Assembly: GCF_947494055.1 (NCBI RefSeq)
Contig: NZ_CANLTR010000007.1
Span: forward strand, 62,001 to 126,000
DNA: 64,000 nt
Source of the DNA: an uncultured Jannaschia sp.
GTDB lineage: Bacteria; Pseudomonadota; Alphaproteobacteria; Rhodobacterales; Rhodobacteraceae
Direction of reading: 5' to 3'
The notes under the pieces are model-generated. The model had not been told where the DNA came from and made no database searches. It saw nothing but the letters and a program-made list of their open reading frames with translations. The translations under genes and the position numbers were made by a program. This document shows, piece after piece, positions 36,007 through 44,416 of the stretch. Position 1 is the stretch's first letter. Every line of letters begins with the position of its first letter.

Positions 36007-36920
36007 GCATCCTCGGCTTCCACAGGGCCAATCGCGCGAAGCCCGCGCCGGAGGCGCAGCCGAAGGACGCGGCCCTGGCCGCCTTCCTGCAAGGCTACTC
36101 GATCGAGGTCATGCCCCGCACGGCCGAGAAGGTGGACGATTTCGCCGCCCTCATGCCGCGCGGCACCCGCGTCTACATCGCGCATATCGACGGCACGCCG
36201 ATCGCGGACATGGTCGCCACCGCTGCGCGCCTGCGCGCCGAGGGGATGGAGCCGATGCCGCACTTCCCCGCGCGCAGCATCGCCGACCGCGCCACGCTCC
36301 TCGACTGGGTGGCGCGCTACCGGGGCGAGGCCGGCGTGACGCAAGGTCTGATGCTCGCCGGCGGCGTGCCGGAGCCCCGGGGCGCGTACGAGACCTCGAT
36401 GCAACTTCTCGAATCCGGCGCCTTCGACGGGTTCGAACGCCTCCATGTCGCCGGCCATCCGGAAGGCAACCGCGACATCGACATGGACGGGACGACGAAA
36501 AACGTCTCCGCCGCGCTCGAATGGAAACAGAAGTTCTCCGAGCGCACCGACGCGAAGATGGCCATCGCCACGCAGTTCTGCTTCGAGGCCGCCCCGGTCA
36601 TCGAATGGGCCGACGCGATCCGCGATGCCGGAATCGACCTGCCCGTCCATATCGGCGTGGCCGGGCCGGCGAAGCTGCAGACGCTCATCAAGTTCGCCGT
36701 GGCCTGCGGCGTCGGCCCCTCGCTGAAGGTCCTGCAGAAGCGCGCGATGGACGTGACCAAGCTCATGCTGCCCTACGAGCCGACGGAGGTCACGACCGCG
36801 CTCGCCCGACACAAGGCCGCGCATCCGGACTTCAACATCGAATCCGTCCACGTCTTCCCGCTGGGCGGCATCAAGACATCCGCCGACTGGCTCACGACCC
36901 ACACGAAGGACCCCGAATGA
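36003..36920 (+). CDS. Methylenetetrahydrofolate reductase, divergent MetF
   Basis: 305-residue TIM-barrel protein that interconverts methylene-THF and methyl-THF. Recognisable parts are EVMPRTAEKVDDFAALMPRGTRVYIAHIDGT, QGLMLAGGVPEPRG, LHVAGHPEGNRDID, KMAIATQFCFEAAPVIEWADAIRDAGIDLPVHIGVAGPA and FPLGGIKTSADW. It is the short divergent form found in Rhodobacterales, coupled by ATGA overlaps at both ends to the PF13769 gene and the methyltransferase. It should supply methyl-THF to, or oxidise it from, the corrinoid enzyme. Confidence 0.85.
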   Translation: MSILGFHRANRAKPAPEAQPKDAALAAFLQGYSIEVMPRTAEKVDDFAALMPRGTRVYIAHIDGTPIADMVATAARLRAEGMEPMPHFPARSIADRATLLDWVARYRGEAGVTQGLMLAGGVPEPRGAYETSMQLLESGAFDGFERLHVAGHPEGNRDIDMDGTTKNVSAALEWKQKFSERTDAKMAIATQFCFEAAPVIEWADAIRDAGIDLPVHIGVAGPAKLQTLIKFAVACGVGPSLKVLQKRAMDVTKLMLPYEPTEVTTALARHKAAHPDFNIESVHVFPLGGIKTSADWLTTHTKDPE

Positions 36921-37903
36921 CGCGCACCGTACTGGAATCGAGGACGAAGACCGTCACGATCGGCTTCGACGAGCCGTTCTGCGTCATCGGCGAACGCATC
37001 AACCCGACCGGCCGCAAGAAGCTCGCCGCCGAGCTCGAACTGGACGACTTCTCCACGGTCGAGCGCGATGCCATCGAGCAGGTCGCCTGCGGCGCGATGG
37101 TCCTCGACATCAATTCCGGCGCCGTCTTCACCAACAAGATGGGCGCCGACCCGCGCTACGCCGACAACAACTTCGTCGAGCCGATGCTCATGCCCGAGCT
37201 CGTCTCCCGCGTGCAGGCGCTCGTCGACGTGCCGCTCTGCATCGACTCTTCGGTGCCCGGCGCGCTCGAAAAGGGGCTGGAGACGGCCGAGGGACGCCCG
37301 CTCCTGAACTCCGTGACCGGCGAGGAGGAGCGGCTGGAACTCGTCCTGCCCCTCGTCAAGAAGTACAACGTGCCGGTGGTTGCGATCTCCAACGACGACA
37401 CCGGCATCTCCGAGGACCCGGAGGTGCGCTTCGCGGTGGCCAAGAAGATCGTCGAGCGGGCCGCCGATTTCGGCATCCCCGCGCACGACATCGTGGTCGA
37501 CCCCCTCGTCATGCCGATCGGCGCGATGGCGACGGCCGGGCATCAGGTCTTCACGCTGGTCCGGCGCCTGCGCGACGAGCTTGGCGTGAACACGACCTGC
37601 GGCGCGTCCAACATCTCCTTCGGCCTGCCCAACCGGCACGGGATCAACGCGGCCTTCCTGCCGATGGCGATCTGTGCCGGCATGACGTCGGCCATCATGA
37701 ACCCGATCCGCGCGCAGGAGATGGAGGCGGTGAACGCCGCCAACATGCTGATGAACCACGACCCGAACGGCGGCCGCTGGATCGGCTTCACCCGCATCCT
37801 CGACGCCGTCAAGGAAGGCGCGACCTTCCCCGAGGCGGCGCAGGCGGCGCAGAGTTCGGGCGCGCGGTCGAGCGGCCGGCGCGGCGGTCGGCGGCGGGCC
37901 TGA
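36917..37903 (+). CDS. Methyltetrahydrofolate:corrinoid methyltransferase
   Basis: 328 residues of the pterin-binding (dihydropteroate-synthase-like) fold: CVIGERINPTGRKKLAAEL, MVLDINSGAV, LCIDSSVPGALEKGLETAEGRPLLNSVTGEE, VVDPLVMPIGAMATAG, TTCGASNISFGLPNRHGINAAFLPMAICAGMTSAIMNP. It moves a methyl group between methyl-THF and a corrinoid protein, either as the folate module of a split methionine synthase or as an MtgA-type enzyme of methylamine/betaine demethylation. The basic Arg/Gly tail (RSSGRRGGRRRA) is an odd addition. Confidence 0.9.
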   Translation: MTRTVLESRTKTVTIGFDEPFCVIGERINPTGRKKLAAELELDDFSTVERDAIEQVACGAMVLDINSGAVFTNKMGADPRYADNNFVEPMLMPELVSRVQALVDVPLCIDSSVPGALEKGLETAEGRPLLNSVTGEEERLELVLPLVKKYNVPVVAISNDDTGISEDPEVRFAVAKKIVERAADFGIPAHDIVVDPLVMPIGAMATAGHQVFTLVRRLRDELGVNTTCGASNISFGLPNRHGINAAFLPMAICAGMTSAIMNPIRAQEMEAVNAANMLMNHDPNGGRWIGFTRILDAVKEGATFPEAAQAAQSSGARSSGRRGGRRRA

Positions 37904-37969
37904 CCCGCTGGACCACGCCCGTGGCCTGAGGCAGGTGACGCGGACGGCACGACGAACGCGGAGAGCAGC

Positions 37970-39970
37970 GTGAGCGACCATCAGGTAATCTTCATGCCGT
38001 CGGGCAAGCGCGGTCGCGTGGCGCACGGCACCCCAGTGCTCACCGCCGCGCGGCAGCTTGGCGTCGATCTCGACTCGGTCTGCGGCGGCCGCGGCATCTG
38101 CTCCCGCTGCCAGGTCGAACCGGGCGCGGGGTCATTTCCGAAGCTCGGCGTCACCGTCTCGGCGGACGCGCTGTCCGGGATCAATGCGGTCGAGCGGCGC
38201 TACGACGAGAAGCGCGGCCTCGCCCCCGGCCGCCGCCTCGGCTGCCAGGCGAAGGTCGAGGGCGACGTCGTGATCGACGTGCCGCCCGAAAGCCAGGTCC
38301 ACCGGCAGGTCGTCCGCAAGGCCGCCTCGGGCAAGCCCATCGTCATGGACCCGGCCACGCGGCTCTATTTCGTGGCCGTGGACGAGCCCGACATGGATCA
38401 TCCCTCGGGCGATCTCGAACGGCTCCGCACGGCGCTGGCCGCCGAGTGGGACCTGCACGATCTCGACATCCCCCTCGTCCTGCTGCGCCGGCTCCAGCCC
38501 GTCCTGCGGCAGGGCGCCTGGCAGGTGACGGTCGCGGTCAACCACGACGAGAACCGCATCGCCGCGCTCTGGCCGGGCCTCCGCACCGACGCGCCGCTGG
38601 GCCTCGCCATCGATCTCGGCTCCACCACCATCGCCGCGCATCTGTGCGACCTGGGCACCGGCGAGGTGCGCGCCTCGGGCGGGGTGATGAACCCGCAGAT
38701 CCGCTTCGGCGAGGACCTGATGAGCCGGGTCAGCTATTCGATGATGAACGCGGGCGGCGACGTCGAGATGACCCGCGTCGTCCGGCAGGCCATCGACCGC
38801 CTCGCCACGGAGCTTGCCGCCGAGGCGGGGGTCGCGGCCGCCGACATCGTCGAAGCGGTGATCGTCGGCAACCCGGTCATGCACCACCTGCTGCTCGGCG
38901 TGGACCCGGTGGAACTGGGCCAGGCGCCCTTCGCGCTCGCCACCGCCGACACGGTGCGGCTCGCCGCGCCGGAGCTCGACCTCGCCGCCCTCGCTCCCGG
39001 TGCTCGCATCTACATCCTGCCCTGCATCGCCGGTCATGTCGGCGCCGACGCCGCCGCCGTCGCGCTGGCCGAGGCGCCCGACCAGGCGGAGCCGCTGACC
39101 CTCGTCGTCGATGTCGGCACCAACGCCGAAATCCTGCTCGGCAACCGCGACCGCCTGCTCGCCTGCTCCTCGCCCACCGGCCCGGCCTTCGAGGGCGCGC
39201 AGATCAGCGCGGGCCAACGGGCGGCGCCCGGTGCCATCGAGCGGGTGCAGATCGACCCGGAAACCAAGACGCCGCGCTTCCGCGTCATCGGCTCCGACCT
39301 CTGGTCCGACGAGGCGGGCTTCGACGAGGCAGTGGGCGAGGCCGGCATCACCGGCATCTGCGGCTCGGGCATTATCGAGGCGGTGGCGGAGATGCGGATG
39401 GCCGGCATCCTCGACCGGTCCGGCCTGATCGGCTCGGCGGCGCAAGTCGGCACCGACCGCTGCGAGAGTTCGGGCCGCACGCATGCCTACCGGCTCTGGG
39501 CGGACGCGTCGGGCGAGCGCCGGATCCTGGTGACGCAGAACGACATCCGAGCGATCCAGCTCGCCAAATCGGCGCTCTATGCCGGCGCGCGACTGCTGAT
39601 GGACGAGCTCGGGGTGGACCATGTCGACCGGGTGACGCTCGCCGGGGCCTTCGGCGCGCATATCTCGCCGCGCCACGCGATGGTGCTCGGCATGATCCCC
39701 GACGCGGAGCTGTCCGCCGTCGTGTCGGCGGGCAACGCGGCGGGGCACGGCGCGCGGATGGCGCTCTGCTCGCGCGCATCGCGGCGGCATATCGAGGGGC
39801 TGGTCCGGCGCATCGAGAAGGTCGAGACGGCCGTGGCCCCGCGCTTCCAGGAACATTTCGTCGCCGCCAACGCGATTCCCCATGCGACAGACCCGTTCCC
39901 ACATCTCGGCGCATTGCCGGAGCCGAGCTTCAACACGGCCGGCGAAGGACGCAAGCGGCGACGGCGGTAA
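37970..39970 (+). CDS. 2Fe-2S ASKHA corrinoid-activation protein (RamA/RACo-like, DUF4445)
   Basis: 666 residues. An N-terminal ferredoxin domain has its cysteines in CGGRGICSRCQVEPG and a further Cys in RLGCQAKVEG. A linker domain follows, then a C-terminal ASKHA ATPase (LAIDLGSTTIAAHLCDL; VVDVGTNAEILLG; GICGSGIIEAVAEM; LAGAFGAHISP). Proteins of this build use ATP to reduce inactive Co(II) corrinoid to Co(I). GTG 37970 has GGAGAG upstream. It follows the corrinoid methyltransferase by 66 nt, matching a reactivation role. Confidence 0.93.
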   Translation: MSDHQVIFMPSGKRGRVAHGTPVLTAARQLGVDLDSVCGGRGICSRCQVEPGAGSFPKLGVTVSADALSGINAVERRYDEKRGLAPGRRLGCQAKVEGDVVIDVPPESQVHRQVVRKAASGKPIVMDPATRLYFVAVDEPDMDHPSGDLERLRTALAAEWDLHDLDIPLVLLRRLQPVLRQGAWQVTVAVNHDENRIAALWPGLRTDAPLGLAIDLGSTTIAAHLCDLGTGEVRASGGVMNPQIRFGEDLMSRVSYSMMNAGGDVEMTRVVRQAIDRLATELAAEAGVAAADIVEAVIVGNPVMHHLLLGVDPVELGQAPFALATADTVRLAAPELDLAALAPGARIYILPCIAGHVGADAAAVALAEAPDQAEPLTLVVDVGTNAEILLGNRDRLLACSSPTGPAFEGAQISAGQRAAPGAIERVQIDPETKTPRFRVIGSDLWSDEAGFDEAVGEAGITGICGSGIIEAVAEMRMAGILDRSGLIGSAAQVGTDRCESSGRTHAYRLWADASGERRILVTQNDIRAIQLAKSALYAGARLLMDELGVDHVDRVTLAGAFGAHISPRHAMVLGMIPDAELSAVVSAGNAAGHGARMALCSRASRRHIEGLVRRIEKVETAVAPRFQEHFVAANAIPHATDPFPHLGALPEPSFNTAGEGRKRRRR

Positions 39971-39990
39971 GTCTAGCGGGCGACGTTTCC

Positions 39991-40044
39991 GTAAGGTGTA
40001 GTGGGCTGCCCGGCGTGCCGCCGGGCGGTTCTGTCTCGCCTTAC
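39991..40044. terminator. Nested stem-loop between convergent genes
   Basis: Inner hairpin GCCCGGC (40008-40014) / GCCGGGC (40020-40026). Outer arms GTAAGGTG (39991-39998) and CGCCTTAC (40037-40044) also pair, with one T-G wobble. It lies between the stops of the ASKHA gene and ynjD, where a bidirectional terminator is expected; the U-content after the inner stem (GGTTCTGTCT) is modest. Confidence 0.5.
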
Positions 40045-40062
40045 CGCGCTAAAGGCACGTGC

Positions 40063-40689
40063 CTAGAGACGCACCACCTCTCCCCCCGCCGCCTCGGCAT
40101 CCGCAGCGTCGTGCGTGACCAGCAGCACCGGTACCCCTGCCCGCCTCGCGCGCGAGAAGACGAGATCCCGCATCTGCGCCCGCCGCTCGGCGTCGAGCTT
40201 GGAGAATGGCTCGTCGAGAAGCAGCGCGCGGGGCTTCGCGAGCAGCACCCGCATCAGCGCCACCCGCGCCGCCTGCCCGCCCGACAGCGTGGCAGGGTCG
40301 CGGCCTGCGTAGCCCTCCAGCCCGATCTCGGCCAGCGCCCCCGCCACCTCCGCCTGCCGCGCCGCCCGCGTCCCGCCGCGCAAGCCGAATGCGAGGTTCG
40401 CGCCGACGTCGAGATGCGGGAACAGGAGCGGGTCCTGATAGAGGATACCGATCCGCCGCGCCTCGGGCGGCAGGCCCGCGAGGTCGCGTCCGTCGAGAAG
40501 GATGCGGCCCGTCGCGCGGAAGGCCGGGGAAAGGTCGCCCATCACGAGGTCGAGCAGCGTGGACTTGCCCGACCCCGACGGCCCCATCAGCGTCAGCACC
40601 TCGCCCGGCGCAACGGTCGCGTCGACGGAGAGCAGCGTCGTGCCATCCCGCGCAATCGAGACACGGTCGAGCATCAGACCCTCAGCCAT
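40063..40689 (-). CDS. ynjD: ABC transporter ATP-binding protein, YnjD type
   Basis: 208-residue ATPase subunit: Walker A GPSGSGKST (about 36-44), Q-loop YQDP, signature LSGGQAARVALMR, Walker B LLLDEPFSKLD, H-loop LLVTHDAADAEAAG. It overlaps ynjC by 8 nt. Short length and context (ynjF-B-C-D) identify the Ynj system rather than ThiQ, which it resembles. Substrate of Ynj transporters is not established; thiamine-like or other small molecules have been suggested by homology. Confidence 0.88.
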   Translation of the reverse strand: MAEGLMLDRVSIARDGTTLLSVDATVAPGEVLTLMGPSGSGKSTLLDLVMGDLSPAFRATGRILLDGRDLAGLPPEARRIGILYQDPLLFPHLDVGANLAFGLRGGTRAARQAEVAGALAEIGLEGYAGRDPATLSGGQAARVALMRVLLAKPRALLLDEPFSKLDAERRAQMRDLVFSRARRAGVPVLLVTHDAADAEAAGGEVVRL

Positions 40690-42340
40690 GCCGCATCCCC
40701 CGCCGGTGCCGGAACACGAGCGCCGGAACGAGAAGCGCCAGTGCGAAGGGCAGGAGCGCCGCCAGCGTCTGCCCCAGCCCCCAGATCCCCACGGCCCGCC
40801 GGTCGCCGCCGGAGGCGAGCGCCACGGCTTCGGTCACGAGCGTCGTGACCCGTCCGCCGCCGAGGAGGAGCGTGGGAAGGTATTGCCCGACCGATACGGC
40901 GAGCCCGATCGCCGCGGCCGTCAGCAGCGGCCCCGTCAGCATCGGCAGTCGCAGGCGCCAGAGCACCCTGTCCCGCGACGCGCCGAGCCCCGCTCCGACG
41001 CGCGCCAGCCGCGCGTCCCAGGCGCGGAACGGGCCGGCCAGCGAGAGGAAGACGTAAGGCAGGACGAAGACGACGTGGCCGGCCAGGACGAGCGGCCAGG
41101 ACGGGCCGATCCCGAGCGCGAGGGGCAGGAGTTGCAGCCCCGGCAGGAACGCCACCTGCGGCACGAGGAGGGGGAGGTAGAGCAGCGACAGCGCGCGCTG
41201 GCCCAGCGTGAGGCCGAAGCGATGCTCGGCCTCGAGGCAGCCGATCACGAGGACGAGGGAGGCAAGCGTGGCGAGGGCCGCGAGCGCCATCGTGTCGCCG
41301 GCCACGGCGAGCATGTCCGGGCCGAAGCGCGACCAGCTGCGCAAGGTCAGCGCCTCGGGCATCGGGTCGGGAAAGCTCCATCGCGCGGCGACCGACCAGA
41401 CCGCGAGCGCGGCCAGTCCGGCAAGCACCATCGTGGCGGAGGTTCCGGCGAGGAGCAAGCCCGCGCCCCGCGCGCGCCGCTCCGGCAGGCCGCGCCCGCT
41501 GCGAACCCAGAGAAGGCCGAGGCGTCCGGCGATTCGCTCGCCGAGAAGCCAGAGCGCGAGAACGCCGAGCGTCGCGAAAAGCAAAATCAGCCCGCCCGCG
41601 GCAGCCACCGCACGCAGGGACAGGTCCGGCGACATCATCCAGCGTGCCACCTGCACGGCCAGCGTCGGCGGCGTGTTCGGCCCGAGGATCACGGCGACGT
41701 CCACGTTCGTTATGCCGAAGACGAGCACGACCAGCACCGGCAGCCGCACCTGCGCATAGACGCCCGGAAACCCCGCCTTGAGCCAGCCCGCGACCCGTCC
41801 CTGCCCCAGCGACCGGGCGACGCGGAGGCGGCGACGACTCTGCACCTGCGGCAGGGCGGCGAGCATCATCAGCAGCAGGAACGGCATCTCCTTGGCGACG
41901 AGCCCGGCGGCGAGCGACAGGCCCCACGGGTCGTTCAGGATCAGCAGGTCCGGCGCACGTTCCCAACCCAACAGCGTTGCCGGAACACGCGCGATCCAAC
42001 CCGAGGGAGCGATCAGGAAGGCGAGCCCGAGCGCTGCCGCGGCGTGGGGGACGGCGAGGAGCGGCGAGAGAGCGCGCTCGAGCCAGGCGAAGGCGCGGGT
42101 CCCGTGCCAGCCCGCGAGGATGAGCGTGGCGATCGTCAGCGCGCCCAGCGTCGAGAGAACACCCGATAGGATTGCCACGCCGAGCGCGCGTGGCAGACCC
42201 GGCCAGCTGAGCGCCTGCGCCCAGGGCATCTCCGCCTCCGGGACCAGCAGGCCGAAGGCCGGCAGGACCGTACCCAGAAGACCGAAGGCGACCGGACCGG
42301 CCAGCACGCCCGCCGTCAGGAGCGGCAGCGGGCGGAGCAC
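40682..42340 (-). CDS. ynjC: ABC transporter permease, YnjC type (duplicated)
   Basis: 552 residues from GTG 42340: a fused pair of binding-protein-dependent permease domains, each of about six helices. EAA-like loops are ARSLGQGRVAGWLKAGFPGVYAQVRLP (first half) and GAGLGASRDRVLWRLRLPMLTGPLLTAAAIGLAVSVGQYLPTLLLG (second half). One polypeptide therefore forms the whole channel, as in E. coli YnjC. It is 4 nt from the ynjB stop. Confidence 0.9.
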   Translation of the reverse strand: MLRPLPLLTAGVLAGPVAFGLLGTVLPAFGLLVPEAEMPWAQALSWPGLPRALGVAILSGVLSTLGALTIATLILAGWHGTRAFAWLERALSPLLAVPHAAAALGLAFLIAPSGWIARVPATLLGWERAPDLLILNDPWGLSLAAGLVAKEMPFLLLMMLAALPQVQSRRRLRVARSLGQGRVAGWLKAGFPGVYAQVRLPVLVVLVFGITNVDVAVILGPNTPPTLAVQVARWMMSPDLSLRAVAAAGGLILLFATLGVLALWLLGERIAGRLGLLWVRSGRGLPERRARGAGLLLAGTSATMVLAGLAALAVWSVAARWSFPDPMPEALTLRSWSRFGPDMLAVAGDTMALAALATLASLVLVIGCLEAEHRFGLTLGQRALSLLYLPLLVPQVAFLPGLQLLPLALGIGPSWPLVLAGHVVFVLPYVFLSLAGPFRAWDARLARVGAGLGASRDRVLWRLRLPMLTGPLLTAAAIGLAVSVGQYLPTLLLGGGRVTTLVTEAVALASGGDRRAVGIWGLGQTLAALLPFALALLVPALVFRHRRGMRHG

Positions 42341-42344
42341 GCCC

Positions 42345-43562
42345 CTAGTTCGCGACGCCGTAGCGCGCGACCCAATCCTCGGCGAGCCGCGTGGCCCAGG
42401 AGGGGTGCGGCTCCGGCAGGGCCTGACCGAGTTCCTCGGGCGTCAGGGTGGCCACGCCGAGATCGAGCGCGTCGAAGGCCGCGCGCTGCGCCTCCGACAG
42501 CTTGCCGAGGTCGAGGACCGTATCGTAGCCCAGCACCGCCGGGTCCTGCGCGCGGGCCTGCGCGTCGGGCGACAGGAGAATGTCGGCGACGACCATCGCG
42601 CCTTCCTTGGCGGAGGAATTGTAGGGGATCGCCACGAAGCTGGCATTGCCGATCGTCCCTTCCTCCAGCACGTAGGTCCGCACGCTCTCGGGCAGCTGGA
42701 AGTTCGCGATCGCGGTCGAGGCCTCGCCGGGCGAGAAGCTGAACGCCAGGTCGGTCTCCCCGTCGTTGATGAGCTGCAGCATGCGCGGCCCGGTCTCGGG
42801 ATAGGCCCGGCCCTCGCGCCAGAGCTGCGGCGTCAGCGTGTCGAGGAAACTCCAGAGCGGCGCCGTGACCTCGTCGTAGTTCTCGCCCGCCGGGTCCTGC
42901 AGCGCCGCGGGTTCGGGCGCGAGCTCGATCAGCATCTGCTTGAGGAATGTCGTGCCGAGGAAGTCGGGCGGCTGCGGATAGGTGAAGCGACCGGGATTGG
43001 ACTCGGCCCAGGCGAGAAGCTCGGGCGCGGTCCGCGGCGGGTCCTGCACGCGGGCGCCGTCGTAGACGAAGACGAGCTGCGCCATCGCCCAGGGACTCTC
43101 GTAACCCTCCGTCGGGACGGTGAAGTCGGTGGTGACGGTCTTGCCCTCGACATCGACGTAGCGCCAGTTCGGAAGCTGCTCGGCGAAGGGGCCGAAGAGC
43201 AGGTCCGCTTCCTTCATCGACGCGAAATTCGCGCCGTTGATCCAGATGAGGTCGACCGATCCGTCCGCGTCGCGGCCCGCCTGCTGCTCGGTGACGACCG
43301 CGCCCACGGCGTCGGCGGTGTCGGCGAGCTTCACATGCTCGAGCGTGACCCCCTGTTCGGACGCACGGTCGCCGATCCAGGCGATGAAGTCGTTGGTCGG
43401 CGTCGCGCCGCCCCAGGCGTGCCAGTAGACGGTCTGGCCCTGCGCCGCCTCGGTCACGGCGTCCCAGTCGGACGGGTCGGGCGCATTCTGGGCATGAACG
43501 GGGAGGATGAGGGCCGTGGTCACGGCGAGCGCGAGGGCGAGGCGCATGGGCGGAGCTTTCAT
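42345..43562 (-). CDS. ynjB: ABC transporter substrate-binding protein, YnjB type
   Basis: 405 residues with a signal peptide (MRLALALAVTTALILPVHAQ) and a type II periplasmic-binding fold: GQTVYWHAWGGATPTNDFIAWIGDRASEQGVTLEHVKLADTADAV, SVDLIWINGANFASMKEADLLFGPF, ESPWAMAQLVFVYDGARV, GTTFLKQMLIEL. The YWHAWGG segment with SVDLIWING is distinctive of YnjB. ATG 43562 overlaps the phosphatidyltransferase stop (ATGA); an internal ATG at 43547 is an alternative. Confidence 0.9.
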   Translation of the reverse strand: MKAPPMRLALALAVTTALILPVHAQNAPDPSDWDAVTEAAQGQTVYWHAWGGATPTNDFIAWIGDRASEQGVTLEHVKLADTADAVGAVVTEQQAGRDADGSVDLIWINGANFASMKEADLLFGPFAEQLPNWRYVDVEGKTVTTDFTVPTEGYESPWAMAQLVFVYDGARVQDPPRTAPELLAWAESNPGRFTYPQPPDFLGTTFLKQMLIELAPEPAALQDPAGENYDEVTAPLWSFLDTLTPQLWREGRAYPETGPRMLQLINDGETDLAFSFSPGEASTAIANFQLPESVRTYVLEEGTIGNASFVAIPYNSSAKEGAMVVADILLSPDAQARAQDPAVLGYDTVLDLGKLSEAQRAAFDALDLGVATLTPEELGQALPEPHPSWATRLAEDWVARYGVAN

Positions 43563-44161
43563 GTGAGGATGGCCCGGGCGCGCAGGACGCGTCCGATGGC
43601 GGTGGCAAGACAGAGGAGGCCGAAGGCAGTGGCCAGCGGAACGAAATGTTGCGGCACGAGGCAGAGGAGGACGAAGAACAGGATCGTCTCCGTCCCCTCG
43701 AGCAGCCCGCGCGAGTAGTAGAACGACTTGAGGCCCTGATCCGTGGTCGCCATCAGCCGCTTCTCCGCCTGGATCGCGTAGCCGAGAAAGCTCGTCCCGT
43801 TGACGTAGAAGGTCAGGAGCAGGAAGGCGGCGGCGAGAGTATTGGCCGAGTCGAGGAGCGCGAAGGCGAAGGGCACGGCGCCGTAGAAGACGAAGTCGCA
43901 CCAGATGTCGAGATAGCCGCCGAAATCGGTGCGCTGCGTGGCGCGGGCCACGGCACCGTCGAGCCCGTCGAGCAGACGTGAGGCAAGAAGCGGGACGAGC
44001 GCCCAGCCCGGCGCGCCGCCCGCGATGGCGGCGGCGGCGGCGAGGCCGAGCGCGAGGCCCGCGAGCGTCACCGCATCGGCGCCCACGCCCCGTGCGGCGA
44101 GGGCCCGGCCCGCGCGGTTCAGCGGCGGATCGATCAGGCGGCGGGCGGCGGCGTCGAGCAT
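43559..44161 (-). CDS. ynjF: CDP-alcohol phosphatidyltransferase, YnjF type
   Basis: 200-residue membrane enzyme. Motif DGLDGAVARATQRTDFGGYLDIWCDF gives the DG..AR...G...D...D metal and CDP site, with a 7-residue spacer as in E. coli YnjF, then FVFYGAVPFAFAL and further helices. ATG 44161 (MLDAAARRLIDPPL) aligns with the YnjF start; 44227 would add 22 residues. It heads the ynjFBCD transcript. Which alcohol it uses (glycerol phosphate, inositol, other) cannot be read. Confidence 0.85.
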   Translation of the reverse strand: MLDAAARRLIDPPLNRAGRALAARGVGADAVTLAGLALGLAAAAAIAGGAPGWALVPLLASRLLDGLDGAVARATQRTDFGGYLDIWCDFVFYGAVPFAFALLDSANTLAAAFLLLTFYVNGTSFLGYAIQAEKRLMATTDQGLKSFYYSRGLLEGTETILFFVLLCLVPQHFVPLATAFGLLCLATAIGRVLRARAILT

Positions 44162-44326
44162 CGAACCTCGGGGATCGGCGGTGTCGGCCGCAGGGTGCCG
44201 AAGGGTGCGGCGAGGGGCAAGTGACATGGTCGCGATACGGCGCGCGTGGCCTCGTCGCATCCCTGCCCGTACGTCGGCGCGATCCGCCTTTCCATATCCC
44301 GCGCGCCGGTGTAGCCGGACCGGGTC

Positions 44327-44416
44327 GGAGGTGTGGCCGAGCGGTCGAAGGCACCGGTCTTGAAAACCGGCAGGCGCGAAAGCGTCTCGTGGGTTCGAAT
44401 CCCACCGCCTCTGCCA
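44327..44416 (+). tRNA. tRNA-Ser (UGA)
   Basis: 90 nt with encoded CCA and the long variable arm of a class II tRNA (GCAGGCGCGAAAGCGTCTC). The anticodon stem CCGGT/ACCGG encloses CTTGAAA (anticodon TGA), T arm GGGTTCGAATCCC, acceptor GGAGGTG/CGCCTCT with terminal G-U, discriminator G. The noncoding stretch directly after its 3' end is the usual place for integration scars. Confidence 0.96.

Noticed and set aside
40063-43562. Thiamine transporter ThiBPQ
   Set aside because: The ATPase and permease resemble it, but the binding protein and the linked CDP-alcohol phosphatidyltransferase match the Ynj set.
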